Assembly (NCBI RefSeq): GCF_030413595.1
Contig: NZ_CP129238.1
Coordinates: forward strand, 2,108,001-2,172,000
Direction of reading: 5' to 3'
DNA: 64,000 nucleotides
Origin: Planococcus liqunii
GTDB lineage: Bacteria; Bacillota; Bacilli; Bacillales_A; Planococcaceae
The notes under the pieces were generated by a model. It was not told the origin of the DNA, did not search any database, and was given only the letters and a program-made list of their open reading frames with translations. Positions 24,357 through 33,562 of this stretch are shown in pieces. The position numbers were made by a program, and so were the translations under genes. Within the stretch, counting starts at the first letter, position 1. Each line of letters begins with the position of its first letter.

Positions 24357-25055
24357 TTGACAACGGAAACATTTGACAGAAATACAAATTGGCACTGGCG
24401 GGATCTATTTAGCTTGCTGTTCCTGGTATTGGTGTTCGTCCCTGTTTTTATTGAATACAGCTTATTTAATGCATTGCGGGAACTTTTCCAAAACGAGCTT
24501 TATGCCGGCACATCCATCGGCTTGATCATGTCCTTTATTTTTATGGCAGCACTCTTCTTTTTCGTATTAAAACCCAAAAACCAGTCATGGGCAGCTGTCG
24601 GAGTCCGGCCCTTTTCGCCTGGACATTGGAAGCTCATGGCGGTGTGGACATTTATCTTAATCCTGATCAGTGTCGGATTGATGATGATCATGTCTTTTAT
24701 GGGAATTGGTTCCGCCAACAGCAAGACCGACAGCCTCCAAACGGACATGACCGTTCTCCATTTCATTATCGCCTTTGTTTCCGCAGCCGTCATTTCGCCG
24801 GTATACGAGGAGATTTTTTACCGCGGCTTTCTTTACCGGTTCTTCCAAAGCCGTTACGGCATTTTGTCGGGTATGCTGCTCAGCTCAGTTATATTCACTA
24901 TTGTCCACATTCCGACCTATAACACCTTGCCTGTCAATTTTGTATCCGGCCTCATTTTTGCGTGGGTCTACCAAAAAACGGGTTCTGTCATTCCAAGTAT
25001 CGTTATCCATGGCGTTTTTAACGGTATCGCTGTAATCCTTATGGCAATAGCCTAG
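24357..25055 (+). CDS. CPBP-family intramembrane protease (Abi)
   Basis: 232-residue membrane protein with the CPBP/Rce1 catalytic pattern: motif 1 EEIFYRGFLYRFF (the EExxxR glutamates and Arg), motif 2 FTIVHIPTY (FxxxH), motif 3 GVFNG region with IVIHGVFN. Around six to seven membrane helices. The family includes CAAX prenyl proteases and bacteriocin-immunity-type proteases. TTG start with GGAGGG 6 bases upstream. Single gene convergent with the MerR gene. Confidence 0.92.
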   Translation: MTTETFDRNTNWHWRDLFSLLFLVLVFVPVFIEYSLFNALRELFQNELYAGTSIGLIMSFIFMAALFFFVLKPKNQSWAAVGVRPFSPGHWKLMAVWTFILILISVGLMMIMSFMGIGSANSKTDSLQTDMTVLHFIIAFVSAAVISPVYEEIFYRGFLYRFFQSRYGILSGMLLSSVIFTIVHIPTYNTLPVNFVSGLIFAWVYQKTGSVIPSIVIHGVFNGIAVILMAIA

Positions 25056-25063
25056 CTTTTTTA

Positions 25064-25097
25064 AGCCTAGTATCAGGTTGCTTTGGACTTAAATAGG
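25064..25097. terminator. Convergent terminator
   Basis: AGCCTA pairs with TAGGCT over a ~22-base loop, followed by CTTTTTT on the plus strand. It overlaps the last codons of the convergent MerR gene. Confidence 0.5.
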
Positions 25098-25832
25098 CTC
25101 TTTTTTGCTTGCGCTTTCCAAAAACCCAAGGACTTCCGGGGCAATCGGATACAGTCCGAGCTCTTCGGAAGCCTTGGCTGATTTTCGGACTTCCCAAAAA
25201 GCTTCCGCGAGTTCAGGACTGCTGAAAGTTTCCGCAGACAAAAGATCCGCGTCTTCTGAAATTAGCTGCCCTTCTTGGGATTGAGGAGAATTTCCTTTCT
25301 TCAGGCACAGGTCAATCCTTTTGATCAAATTGATCCACTTTTTCGTCGCGGCGTCATCACTTTCCAGTTTCGGCAGTTGTCTTTTTAAAGTAGTTTGCTG
25401 CTCTTTGGAAAAATAGCGGCGCCATTCTTTTTCCTTTTCAGCACCGGCGACCAGTGAGATCAAATCCTCCCAGTGCAGGCTGTCTTGCAAGTCCAAAAGA
25501 TTTAACAGCGATTGTGTATGGTTCAGCGAGGCATGGAGCCTTTCAATCTCTTCTTTTAGGAGGGTCTTATGTGCCAGCAATATCGTCTTCATGGACTGCT
25601 CAGCAAGGACACGCCGGCTGTCTTCCAGGGACAGGTTCAACGATTTAAGCAACAGGATTTTTTGCAGATTCAGGATATCATCTTTGGAATAAAACCGTTT
25701 TCCGCCTACCTCTTTTTTGGAAGGTTCGGCCAACCCAATCTGATCGTAATAGCGGATGGTCCGTACAGAAATGTTCAATAGCTTGGATAATTCTCCAGTG
25801 GATAAATAGGTCGGTTGTTCTTTCGAAATCAT
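25089..25832 (-). CDS. MerR-family regulator with long C-terminal domain
   Basis: 247 residues. The N-terminal MerR winged helix (YLSTGELSKLLNISVRTIRY, then KRFYSKDDILNLQKIL) is followed by a dimer coiled coil (about 90-125) and an extra ~120-residue helical domain (KRIDLCLKKG and WEVRKSAKASEELGLYPI). The C-terminal domain is Cys-poor and resembles TipAS-type ligand domains rather than metal sensors. Divergent from ccdA; the 140-bp gap between them could hold a shared control site, which I could not identify. Confidence 0.87.
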   Translation of the reverse strand: MISKEQPTYLSTGELSKLLNISVRTIRYYDQIGLAEPSKKEVGGKRFYSKDDILNLQKILLLKSLNLSLEDSRRVLAEQSMKTILLAHKTLLKEEIERLHASLNHTQSLLNLLDLQDSLHWEDLISLVAGAEKEKEWRRYFSKEQQTTLKRQLPKLESDDAATKKWINLIKRIDLCLKKGNSPQSQEGQLISEDADLLSAETFSSPELAEAFWEVRKSAKASEELGLYPIAPEVLGFLESASKKEPI

Positions 25833-25972
25833 GTTACTCCTCCTCGTTCAGAAATAATGGCATTTTCAAATTTTTTTATTCAAAATAGTCGTCCTTTTAA
25901 TTGTAATATTTAATGGGAACTATGGAAATAAAAGTTATGTCATTGTGCTAGAATATTGGTGAGGTGTTGAAC

Positions 25973-26692
25973 TTGGAAAACATTACAATATTCATTGCGC
26001 TGGCCGGAGGATTTTTGGCATTTGTCTCTCCTTGTTGTTTGCCTTTATACCCTTCTTTTATTTCATACATAACAGGCGTCTCCGTAAACGAGTTAAAGGA
26101 AAACAAACAAGCTTCTTTCAGGAAGAAAATCTTAGTTCACTCGATTTTCTTTTCGTTAGGCTTCTCTGTCATCTACTACATACTTGGTTTTTCGTTAAGC
26201 ACAATCGGCGGCTTATTCCGGACGAACCAGACCCTGATCCAGATGCTTGGCGGCATTTTCCTGGTTTTCATGGGCTTGTTCTTAATGGGTATTATCAAAC
26301 CTGAATTTATGTTCCGTGAAAAACGCCTCAATTACGAGAAGAAATCCGCTACATACTTGAATTCGTTTGTGGTCGGCTTCATCTTTTCGGCCGGGTGGAC
26401 GCCTTGCATCGGACCGATCTTCGGCGCCATTATCACGTATGGAAGCCTGGTAAATCCTGCTCAGACGATTGCAGTGGTCACCGCCTATTCGCTCGGCTTC
26501 TGTGTGCCGTTTATCATCATGGCGTTCTTTATCGGAAAGACGAAATTCATCTTGAATTACTCGGCTGGACTGATGAGATTTGGAGGCGCTATTATTGTCC
26601 TTTTAGGCATCATGATTTACTTCGACAAAATGTATTATCTAAATATCTGGACTGCTGATCTCCAAAGTTTTATCGAGTCTTTTCTTATCTAA
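25973..26692 (+). CDS. ccdA: CcdA/DsbD-family thiol transporter
   Basis: Six-helix membrane protein that carries electrons from cytoplasmic thioredoxin to extracytoplasmic thiol-disulfide proteins. The two redox cysteines sit in SPCCLPLYPSFISY (helix 1) and GWTPCIGPIFGAI (helix 4), as in CcdA. I start at the TTG that follows GAGGTG by 6-8 bases; a GTG three codons earlier is also in frame but overlaps the ribosome binding site. A 28-codon gene and a lipoprotein gene follow on the same strand. Confidence 0.92.
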   Translation: MENITIFIALAGGFLAFVSPCCLPLYPSFISYITGVSVNELKENKQASFRKKILVHSIFFSLGFSVIYYILGFSLSTIGGLFRTNQTLIQMLGGIFLVFMGLFLMGIIKPEFMFREKRLNYEKKSATYLNSFVVGFIFSAGWTPCIGPIFGAIITYGSLVNPAQTIAVVTAYSLGFCVPFIIMAFFIGKTKFILNYSAGLMRFGGAIIVLLGIMIYFDKMYYLNIWTADLQSFIESFLI

Positions 26693-26719
26693 AGCGAAAT
26701 GGTAAAGGAGACTGTTTTA

Positions 26720-26806
26720 ATGAAACTGAATGTCTTAGCCGACACTTTGCTCGGGCTCACTATTGCCTTTCTCGTATTTTGCTTGATCGAAAGAGTTTTT
26801 GAATGA
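26720..26806 (+). CDS. 28-residue small membrane protein
   Basis: ATG with AAAGGAGA 9 bases upstream, 27 bases after ccdA. The product is a single hydrophobic helix (MKLNVLADTLLGLTIAFLVF, then CLIERVFE). Reading on in the same frame after two nonsense codons, a further hydrophobic stretch (MLAGIGGHLFAATIQ) follows, so the gene could be the intact front half of a decayed two-helix protein. Confidence 0.5.
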   Translation: MKLNVLADTLLGLTIAFLVFCLIERVFE

Positions 26807-26919
26807 ATCCGCTGAATTGTTACGATGCTTGCCGGAATCGGTGGACATTTGTTTGCGGCCACTATTCAATGAAAGAAAAAGAAAATGGTTGACCATAAAA
26901 ACTTTAAGGCGGTGTAATC

Positions 26920-27465
26920 ATGAACAGCTTTAAAAAGTTCGCTGCTTTCATCTCAATTGTTTGGTTGCTTTTCTTGGTTACGGGGTGTTCGACAGACCCG
27001 CAATTCGAACTTTACAAAGGAAAAAACTTAAGCATCGCTGTTTTGGGTGGAGGACCGGCAGTGAAAGAGCAGCAAGTAGAATTTCAGGAAATCTCGTTTG
27101 ATGAATTCAATGCAGAAGCGTTAAGAAAATTCGACGCAGTTTTCATCACTAAAGAAAACCTCGCGGAGGCTGCCCAAAGCCAGTATGCCCCGGTCTATTC
27201 GGATGCCCATATGCCTTTCTTTTTTCTAGAGTCAAACACTGGAGAATACCCTTTTATCGATGCCGATTTGGAATACAAAGACGCCAGTGAAATTCCTAAT
27301 CATAATTATTACGCCACCGGTTACCTGAAAACAGCTCAGCAAGAAGAAAAGACATGGACATATGGTCTATATAAAGACGAAGTAAACGAAGAAAATGTCC
27401 AGGAAGTCTTCTCAAGAATTTTTAAAACGATTGAAGAAAATCCGAAAAACATACTCGAAAATTAA
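26920..27465 (+). CDS. Hypothetical lipoprotein
   Basis: 181-residue precursor with a lipoprotein signal peptide ending in the lipobox LVTGC. The mature part has a strand-helix start (LSIAVLGGGPAVKEQQVEF) and LRKFDAVFITKENLAEAAQ, reminiscent of a Rossmann-like or periplasmic-binding half-domain, but I do not recognise a family. It lies downstream of ccdA and the small membrane protein gene and has its own terminator. A thioredoxin-related role suggested by the neighbourhood is not backed by a CxxC motif. Confidence 0.75.
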   Translation: MNSFKKFAAFISIVWLLFLVTGCSTDPQFELYKGKNLSIAVLGGGPAVKEQQVEFQEISFDEFNAEALRKFDAVFITKENLAEAAQSQYAPVYSDAHMPFFFLESNTGEYPFIDADLEYKDASEIPNHNYYATGYLKTAQQEEKTWTYGLYKDEVNEENVQEVFSRIFKTIEENPKNILEN

Positions 27466-27516
27466 TACTAAAAAGCAATCCTACTTTGTTGCTGATTCCG
27501 TTTGTCTAAATGAAAT

Positions 27517-27559
27517 GGAACCTGAAAAGCCTTGTTTAATCCAAGCCTTTTCAGGTTCC
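27517..27559 (+). terminator. Terminator of the ccdA-lipoprotein region
   Basis: GGAACCTGAAAAGGCTTG-like arms (27518-27535 and 27541-27558) with a short loop and a following T-rich run. It lies between convergent genes and probably works in both directions. Confidence 0.8.
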
Positions 27560-27664
27560 TATTTTATTAGTTAGGCTAGTTTAGCAAGTTGCTTAAAATA
27601 AAAAAGCGAATATAAAAAATCGCATCTCAAGGTTCACTAAAATTACCGGTATATTGAGACTATG

Positions 27665-28540
27665 TCACTTCAGGTAAACATTTAGATAATCCTGATCCAG
27701 TTCGTTTGTTTCTAACCCAGTGACAGTCTTTAAACTTTCTTCGAAGTCACGGGTTTCAACTACAGATTCCATAATTTCTTTGATAACGCCTTGTCCGAAT
27801 TTGCTAGTCAAAAAATCTATTGCGTAATAGCTTTGCAGATAAGCATCAGCTGTTGGCACTTCCCTAGCCGCTTGCCACTGCTCCGGACTATTCAAATCTG
27901 AAAAAGGGATGCTCTCGAAATTCGGAAAATAGACATCATCCGGATCAACAGCTGCATATTCAGCTACTCCTTCTATAAACCACATCGGATATGCAGCTTG
28001 ATCTGGCGACTTTCGGTTAAACGCATAGTGATTGTATTCGTGCAGGAGCAATTTTTGAAATTCGTGTGAGGCTGATTTGTCACTCTCATCCGAATAATGA
28101 ATAGCCAGGACTTTATCGAAATCAGAATATGCACCGTCCACATCAGTCAACCCCGAAAAATCCATAAACTGTTCCTTATCATCAAATACCATTAAATCAA
28201 CTGGCACTTCATCAAACCGACCAAAAATCTCTTCGTTTTTTGCAATGGCTAGATCGAGTGTTTCAATTGTTGAAGGCACAAATTCACTGAAATTTTCAGA
28301 GTAGTATATGGAAACATGCCGATGTTCTTCCAGAAGAGAAGATTCTTGCAGCTTCCGTTCGACAACTCCATCGGCGTTCTTTGTAGCCAGCGCAGACATT
28401 GTTTGAAAGTATGACATCTCCGTTCCCTGGGCAGCTGAAATTACTTTATACAAAAAGAAACTTCCGCTAAATAATAGCACGCAAACTAAAATAATAAATA
28501 TGGAAGAAATTAATAGGATAATTTTATATTTGGGTTTCAT
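27665..28540 (-). CDS. Membrane-anchored gluzincin-type metallopeptidase
   Basis: 291 residues with an N-terminal membrane anchor (about 7-29). The extracytoplasmic domain has the zinc motif HEYNH (in LLLHEYNHYAF) and, 20 residues on, EGVAEYAA, whose Glu is the third zinc ligand of gluzincins (peptidase MA-like superfamily). Upstream are features of the same fold (VPVDLMVFDDKEQFMDFSG). It is predicted to act on the outside of the membrane; the substrate is unknown. AAGGAG precedes the chosen ATG by 5 bases. Confidence 0.82.
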   Translation of the reverse strand: MKPKYKIILLISSIFIILVCVLLFSGSFFLYKVISAAQGTEMSYFQTMSALATKNADGVVERKLQESSLLEEHRHVSIYYSENFSEFVPSTIETLDLAIAKNEEIFGRFDEVPVDLMVFDDKEQFMDFSGLTDVDGAYSDFDKVLAIHYSDESDKSASHEFQKLLLHEYNHYAFNRKSPDQAAYPMWFIEGVAEYAAVDPDDVYFPNFESIPFSDLNSPEQWQAAREVPTADAYLQSYYAIDFLTSKFGQGVIKEIMESVVETRDFEESLKTVTGLETNELDQDYLNVYLK

Positions 28541-28762
28541 GGGCACTCCTTAATGCGAGGTTGATGAATTCCTTATGATATAAATTTAATCTATCACAAA
28601 CTGGAAAGGTCTGTAAGTTAATTTTCGAAATGATTCAATAAATCAGTTCCTTTTAAAGAAAAACACGGTATATACTAATTAACATGTAATGGTAATTTCT
28701 AAAAAAGAAATATAATATTCCTCATTCAATTTGATGAAGTATAAACAATGGAGGCACCTATA

Positions 28763-29404
28763 ATGAACATGCAAAAAGAAACAATCAAAGGCTACAAAAA
28801 TTTAAATATTCCATATTCACTTATCACACATGAAGAACAATCAAATAAACTGGCTATATTCCTGCCCGGCGCTGGATATACGACACAAAAACCCTTGTTC
28901 CATTACTCAGAAGAAATCCTATTGAAAAAAGGTTTTGATGTCTTGAATGTGAACTACCGATACAACGATGCGGATTATGACAGCTTTGATATGGATGAAC
29001 TGAGTACGGCAATCAAAGTGGATGTGCAAATTGTAATCGATGAAGTGTTGAAGAATGGGGTTTATAAGGAATTTTATTTGGTTGCAAAATCACTGGGAAC
29101 GATTGCGTTGTGCACCGAACTGGAAAGAGCTGCTTTTAAAGATGCTAAAGTGGTTTGGCTGACGCCATTAATCCACCGGGATGATGTATTGGATAAAATG
29201 GTCCGGAGCACCAATAAAGGATTATCTTTCATCGGCGACAACGATTATTGCTATTCAGAGGAACGATACAAATTATTGGCGGAAAACCCGCATCTGGTTT
29301 CCCGGCTCATTCCCAATGTGGACCACAGCATGGAATATAAAGGCGATCCTTTCAAATCGATTGATGCGTTGAAAACGATCATGGAAGAGATCAATCAGTT
29401 TTAA
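28763..29404 (+). CDS. Alpha/beta hydrolase
   Basis: 213-residue hydrolase-fold protein. The oxyanion strand is LAIFLPGAGYTTQKPLFHY; the nucleophile Ser lies in VAKSLGTIAL (in place of the usual GxSxG), and the C-terminal His in IPNVDHSMEYKGD. An Asp in FIGDNDYCYSEE completes a likely triad. This is a YdeN/dienelactone-hydrolase-like small hydrolase. I start at the second ATG because GGAGG lies 8 bases before it. A bidirectional terminator follows. Confidence 0.8.
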   Translation: MNMQKETIKGYKNLNIPYSLITHEEQSNKLAIFLPGAGYTTQKPLFHYSEEILLKKGFDVLNVNYRYNDADYDSFDMDELSTAIKVDVQIVIDEVLKNGVYKEFYLVAKSLGTIALCTELERAAFKDAKVVWLTPLIHRDDVLDKMVRSTNKGLSFIGDNDYCYSEERYKLLAENPHLVSRLIPNVDHSMEYKGDPFKSIDALKTIMEEINQF

Positions 29405-29430
29405 TTGAATCAATTATAAGCCACAAAAAA

Positions 29431-29452
29431 AGGATAGCGGATGCTATCCTTT
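29431..29452. terminator. Bidirectional terminator
   Basis: AAGGATAGC-GGAT-GCTATCCTTTT with an A-run before it and a T-run after it, between convergent genes. Confidence 0.85.
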
Positions 29453-29488
29453 TCATTTCGTTGTATTTTAAGACTACCTTTTCCAGTT

Positions 29489-29713
29489 TCATTGAAATGC
29501 ATAAATAGCTGCTATTAGAATAGATGCAGCAAGGACAAAGTTGATTAATCCATCTACTTTTCGCTTTCCGAATTCAGAAATTCCGGCCGCTACGAACATT
29601 ATGACGAGCCCCAGCAACATAAAAGGCAAAATCCCTGCAGTGTTTCCTGTGAGCAAACCGTAAGCGGAAAATGCGAGTACAATCGTTGCAAAGATGATGA
29701 CCAGTATTTTCAT
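29489..29713 (-). CDS. DUF3953 (YczI-like) small membrane protein
   Basis: 74 residues, three hydrophobic helices (ILVIIFATIVLAFSAYGLL, ILPFMLLGLVIMFVAAGIS, LINFVLAASILIAAIYAF) and a short basic loop (EFGKRKVDG). The pattern matches the YczI/DUF3953 family of Bacillales, whose function is unknown. The start follows GGGAG by 9 bases; a TTG three codons earlier overlaps this site. Confidence 0.8.
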   Translation of the reverse strand: MKILVIIFATIVLAFSAYGLLTGNTAGILPFMLLGLVIMFVAAGISEFGKRKVDGLINFVLAASILIAAIYAFQ

Positions 29714-30067
29714 TTGTCCCAACTCCCATTTTTAATTACATACAATAATTAACGGGTTCTTTTCAATCATTATACTCGCCTTAATAATGTTTGAATAGTC
29801 AAATTAATGACAGAAGCATTTTATTCAAATGAGGGATAAAAGCTTTGCTGCTCTGCAAATGAAGAGACAGCGACAAGTAACTGCCGCGCACTTTCTAAAT
29901 AGAAGCGCTTCTTTTCTATTTAGCAATTAATGGTGTAAACAGGTAGCAATTCTATCGGGTTCTTCAGTCATTATTCATTTAATTGCAACTCACTATTTCT
30001 TCTTGTCTTAAATAACGTGATCGATGCTACAAACAGAAAAATAGGCGGAAGCAAAGTGGGAATGAAA
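29714..30067. other. Intergenic region without a convincing gene
   Basis: 354 bp, AT-rich. It holds a weak hairpin (about 29896-29924, CTAAATAGAA/TTCTATTTAG) and, on the minus strand next to the ABC permease stop, a 27-codon TTG frame (29971-30054) for one hydrophobic helix (LPPIFLFVASITLFKT) with no ribosome binding site. Neither is strong. Confidence 0.4.
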
Positions 30068-32554
30068 TTATTTGTTGTCGCTTAAAATTTCAAGACTGAT
30101 CTTTTTATTGCCTATCTTCCATCCGACTGGAATAAATATTACCAAACTGATAAACCACATAGCTCCTGCAACTCCTAAAATCAATAAATAATCAATTGTC
30201 GGACTGCCTGGATCGACAAGAGAAACAGTCAAAGAAAATAACACTCCGCAAACAAGCCCGAACATAAGTCCAGAGACAAGGTAAAAGGATATCTGGGTGA
30301 CGACTATCTTTACGACACCCCAGGGCTTTACTCCAATTGTTCTAAGAACCGCAAACTCTTTACGTTTAACCAGTATATTGTTTAAAAGAGTGTTAAAGAC
30401 GCCCGCGATTACAGAAACAACAAGCACAATTAATACAATAATGAAAATAGCCCAATGCTGTAAAAACATATGAGATGCTTCTTTAATAGAGACGCCATGA
30501 GTATTGACCGTGACTTCTGGATACATATTTTTTAAAGTTTCAAGCGAATTCAAAGCCGCTGATTCATCTGTTGATTTTACATATGCTTTTTGGAAATTAG
30601 TTGAAGAGATATTTAAAGCCTTCGCCTGCCAGTCGAAAAGAACTTCTCCTGTAGGCACTGCTTCAGAAATTGCGCTTACTGCCATTGTCGTTACATATTC
30701 AGCTTGCTGCATTTCTTCTGAATAGATCCCGATTTCCAGTGAATCTCCCACAGATAACCCATGCCTCTTTGCAAATTCTGGCGAAACTATAGCTTTTTTC
30801 GCTAAGTCTTTTCCAGCTGCTTCTGCTAATACACCGACATCATGAAGTGCTTCTAAATCAACCAATGTATAGTCAAATGAGACAGACCCGCCGTTACCTA
30901 ATAATTCCGCTCCACCATAGGTGCTTACAGTAGCCACTTTCACACCCGGCATTCGTTTACGTACTTCTTTAATCAACTCTGACGGGTTGATCTCGGATTG
31001 CTGTATCCGGCTTTTGATAACTACAGAAGTAGGAAATTGCTCGTTGATATACTCTATATTATTATCCCTAATGGTATTTAGCAGAACGGATCCGAACACA
31101 GCTATGATCATGACCACACTTATTGAAAGAATGACAAAGCTGTTCTTTTTGACTTGCGGTTTTAAGTTCTGGATAGCAATCACAAAGTTACTAGAAAATA
31201 CTCTCCGAAATACGGGCATCAGAAAGTTCAAGGAGCGAGTAAGCCATATGGGCATTGCCATAAAAAGACCAGCTAACAAAAGAAACGCGCTAAGTAGGAT
31301 AAGCAGTGTCCTGGCTGCATCATTTACTACGAGTATGGTGCCAAACAGTAGAGAAACAATAGAAATAATCCATAAAATTTTCATAGCAACTTTCCGGGTG
31401 TTCTCATTTTTGAAATCAAGTTCTTCATTTTCTTGTAAAATCGCCAAGGGCAAAATCTTAGATGATTTGAGAACCGGAATATAAAGAAACAGTTGAATCA
31501 CCATACTCGAGGCTACTAGAACGGGAACCGCCACTTCCCAGGCAAATGGTTCTTGGGAAAGTGAGATGGAAAACCATTGGCCGAAATTAGGCTGCAGGAA
31601 TTGATTTGCAAGATACGAAATCATTGTTCCGAGCAGAGCACCTGCAACAGTAATCAATATGCTTTGGATTCGAATTACTTTAGCCAGTTGTGTGGTTTTT
31701 GCCCCTAGCGCACGCATAATGGCAAATTGATTTTTGTTCTTGTAAACAAACAAGTCGAAATTGGAAATCACCATGATGGAAGTAACAATTAAAATTAACA
31801 TTGATAAAATGACAATAAACAAATTCAAGGAATCTAAATTGCTTTTTGCTGCTTCATCCTGTTCAATAATATCTACGCGCAAGCCCGGCTGAATTTTTTT
31901 AAAATCATTGGCCATTGCAATCAAGTCGCTTTTTTCTTTGGTTTTAACCATTAAAGCGGTTGTTTCGTTTTTATGTTTTGGCAATTCTCCCGTATTGAAT
32001 AATTTTGCTCTCTCCAAGGTGAACATCACCATATCAGGAGAAATGCCAGTTCCTTGAGCATTCTTCAAGACTTCCACTATCTCAAAAGAATCTTGTTCAA
32101 TCTCGATTTGATCGCCTTTTAAAAGCTTTAAGGATTTTGCCAAATTCTCCGTAATTATGACAGAGTCTTCCCTCAAATCTACGCTTGTTTTGTATCTGCT
32201 TTTCGCAATCGGATCATTTTCAATCCCGAGAGCATACACTTCTCCACCTAAAGGAGCTACATATGCTTGTGTAACCAAAGCCTCCGAAACACTTATGGTC
32301 GAAGCGTGGTTAGAAACAGCGTGATAGAGTTCCTTCTCATTCTCCACTAGATTGTCATCGCTGAACACAAGGGCAATATCTAAATCGCCATACATTTCCC
32401 GGAGGTCATTCTCCAGTGTCTGCTTCGCATTTACAGCAAAAAGAGACATTGTTATTACAAGAGAAACAGCGATGGCAATGCTCATAATTGAAGTGAACAC
32501 TAAAAACTTGTTTTCTCTGAATAAGCGATACGCCAACTGATTAAGTGATTTCAT
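30068..32554 (-). CDS. FtsX-family ABC transporter permease
   Basis: 828-residue permease with two FtsX/MacB-like repeats. Helix 1 lies at about 16-38, a MacB-PCD extracellular domain at about 45-240, and three helices follow at about 250-360. A central pair of helices, a second extracellular domain (about 500-690) and three terminal helices (about 705-815) complete it. This eight-to-ten-helix, double-domain layout is found in lipoprotein-release-type and antimicrobial-peptide-resistance (BceB-like) permeases. Overlaps the ATPase gene by 4 bases (ATGA). No two-component genes are adjacent, unlike the Bce systems. Confidence 0.92.
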   Translation of the reverse strand: MKSLNQLAYRLFRENKFLVFTSIMSIAIAVSLVITMSLFAVNAKQTLENDLREMYGDLDIALVFSDDNLVENEKELYHAVSNHASTISVSEALVTQAYVAPLGGEVYALGIENDPIAKSRYKTSVDLREDSVIITENLAKSLKLLKGDQIEIEQDSFEIVEVLKNAQGTGISPDMVMFTLERAKLFNTGELPKHKNETTALMVKTKEKSDLIAMANDFKKIQPGLRVDIIEQDEAAKSNLDSLNLFIVILSMLILIVTSIMVISNFDLFVYKNKNQFAIMRALGAKTTQLAKVIRIQSILITVAGALLGTMISYLANQFLQPNFGQWFSISLSQEPFAWEVAVPVLVASSMVIQLFLYIPVLKSSKILPLAILQENEELDFKNENTRKVAMKILWIISIVSLLFGTILVVNDAARTLLILLSAFLLLAGLFMAMPIWLTRSLNFLMPVFRRVFSSNFVIAIQNLKPQVKKNSFVILSISVVMIIAVFGSVLLNTIRDNNIEYINEQFPTSVVIKSRIQQSEINPSELIKEVRKRMPGVKVATVSTYGGAELLGNGGSVSFDYTLVDLEALHDVGVLAEAAGKDLAKKAIVSPEFAKRHGLSVGDSLEIGIYSEEMQQAEYVTTMAVSAISEAVPTGEVLFDWQAKALNISSTNFQKAYVKSTDESAALNSLETLKNMYPEVTVNTHGVSIKEASHMFLQHWAIFIIVLIVLVVSVIAGVFNTLLNNILVKRKEFAVLRTIGVKPWGVVKIVVTQISFYLVSGLMFGLVCGVLFSLTVSLVDPGSPTIDYLLILGVAGAMWFISLVIFIPVGWKIGNKKISLEILSDNK

Positions 32555-33309
32555 ACGATTGAACCTGTGATGATCCCTTTGGAAATTTTCATGATGTGTT
32601 CAAGATTCTGATTCCCAGTACACTCATACTCGTTGACAATTTTGCCATCATGAAAAAATAGCACGCGATCTGCATAGCTGGCGACTTTTGGATCGTGTGT
32701 AACTACAAGTATGCATTGATAGGGTTCTTTTTTCACAGAAGTCAACACATCCAGAATTTCTTCAGAAGTATTGGCGTCTAAGTTCCCTGTCAATTCGTCC
32801 GCCAACAAAATCGGTGGATCACCTATAAGAGCGCGACCGATGGCCACCCGCTGTTGCTGCCCTCCGGATAATTGGACAGGACGATGCGTCTTCCACTTTG
32901 TTAAACCCATCCGTTCGATCATGTTGCTAGTTTTACTGTCGATTACTTCCTCTGACTCGCCTTTTATGAGCAAAGGCAATGAAATATTTTCTTCAACAGT
33001 TAAGTCCTTCAACAAATTATATGCCTGAAAAATAAAGCCGATGTTTTTTCTTCGGTAATCTGTCGCTTTAGGCTCTGTAAAGAAAGCTTCCGAATCTACA
33101 CCGTTCAGACGTATTTTTCCACTGGTCGGTTCATCCAATGCGCCAATCACATTAAGCAGCGTGCTTTTTCCAGAGCCGCTCGTTCCCATAATTGCAACAA
33201 ATTCACCCATATATAAATTGAACGAAACGTCTTTTAGCGCCTCTACTTCAAAACCTTTTCCTGTATAGATTTTTGTAAGGTGCTTAACTTCCAAAATGAC
33301 ATTTTTCAT
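32551..33309 (-). CDS. ABC transporter ATP-binding protein (LolD/MacB-like)
   Basis: 252-residue ATPase partner of the FtsX-type permease. Walker A GTSGSGKST, Q-loop IFQAYNLLKD, signature [14 protein letters not shown], Walker B ILLADELTGNLD (the family more often has DEPT; here Leu replaces Pro) and switch His VVTHDPK. I use the ATG with GAGG 11-12 bases upstream; a GTG six codons earlier is possible but has no ribosome binding site. First gene of a two-gene operon. Confidence 0.93.
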   Translation of the reverse strand: MKNVILEVKHLTKIYTGKGFEVEALKDVSFNLYMGEFVAIMGTSGSGKSTLLNVIGALDEPTSGKIRLNGVDSEAFFTEPKATDYRRKNIGFIFQAYNLLKDLTVEENISLPLLIKGESEEVIDSKTSNMIERMGLTKWKTHRPVQLSGGQQQRVAIGRALIGDPPILLADELTGNLDANTSEEILDVLTSVKKEPYQCILVVTHDPKVASYADRVLFFHDGKIVNEYECTGNQNLEHIMKISKGIITGSIV

Positions 33310-33508
33310 TAATATGATGAGCCTCACTCGCTAGTTTAAATTTTTAATTAATCGATCTTTGAAAAATCCAAAATTCTATTTCTAATTTCAAAGATATTCT
33401 TCTTGAACTTTACTAAATTTAGAACCAATACCATATAAATACATTAACACATATAGAAATTTTCTTCTTTTAAATGTAGAAAGCATTTTTTGATCATTTG
33501 ATTCCATA

Positions 33509-33541
33509 AAAAAAGAAGAAACTTAGCAATAAGTTTCTTCT
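33509..33541 (-). terminator. Terminator of metG
   Basis: AGAAGAAACTTA-GCAA-TAAGTTTCTTCT, with seven A before it on the plus strand, that is a T-run on the minus strand. It begins 22 bases after the metG stop codon. Confidence 0.85.
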
Positions 33542-33562
33542 GAACCTGCTAAAAGCTTCCAT

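Noticed and set aside
29971..30054. 27-codon TTG frame for one hydrophobic helix after the ABC permease
   Set aside because: Good hydrophobic profile but no ribosome binding site and no standard start further upstream; kept only as a note.
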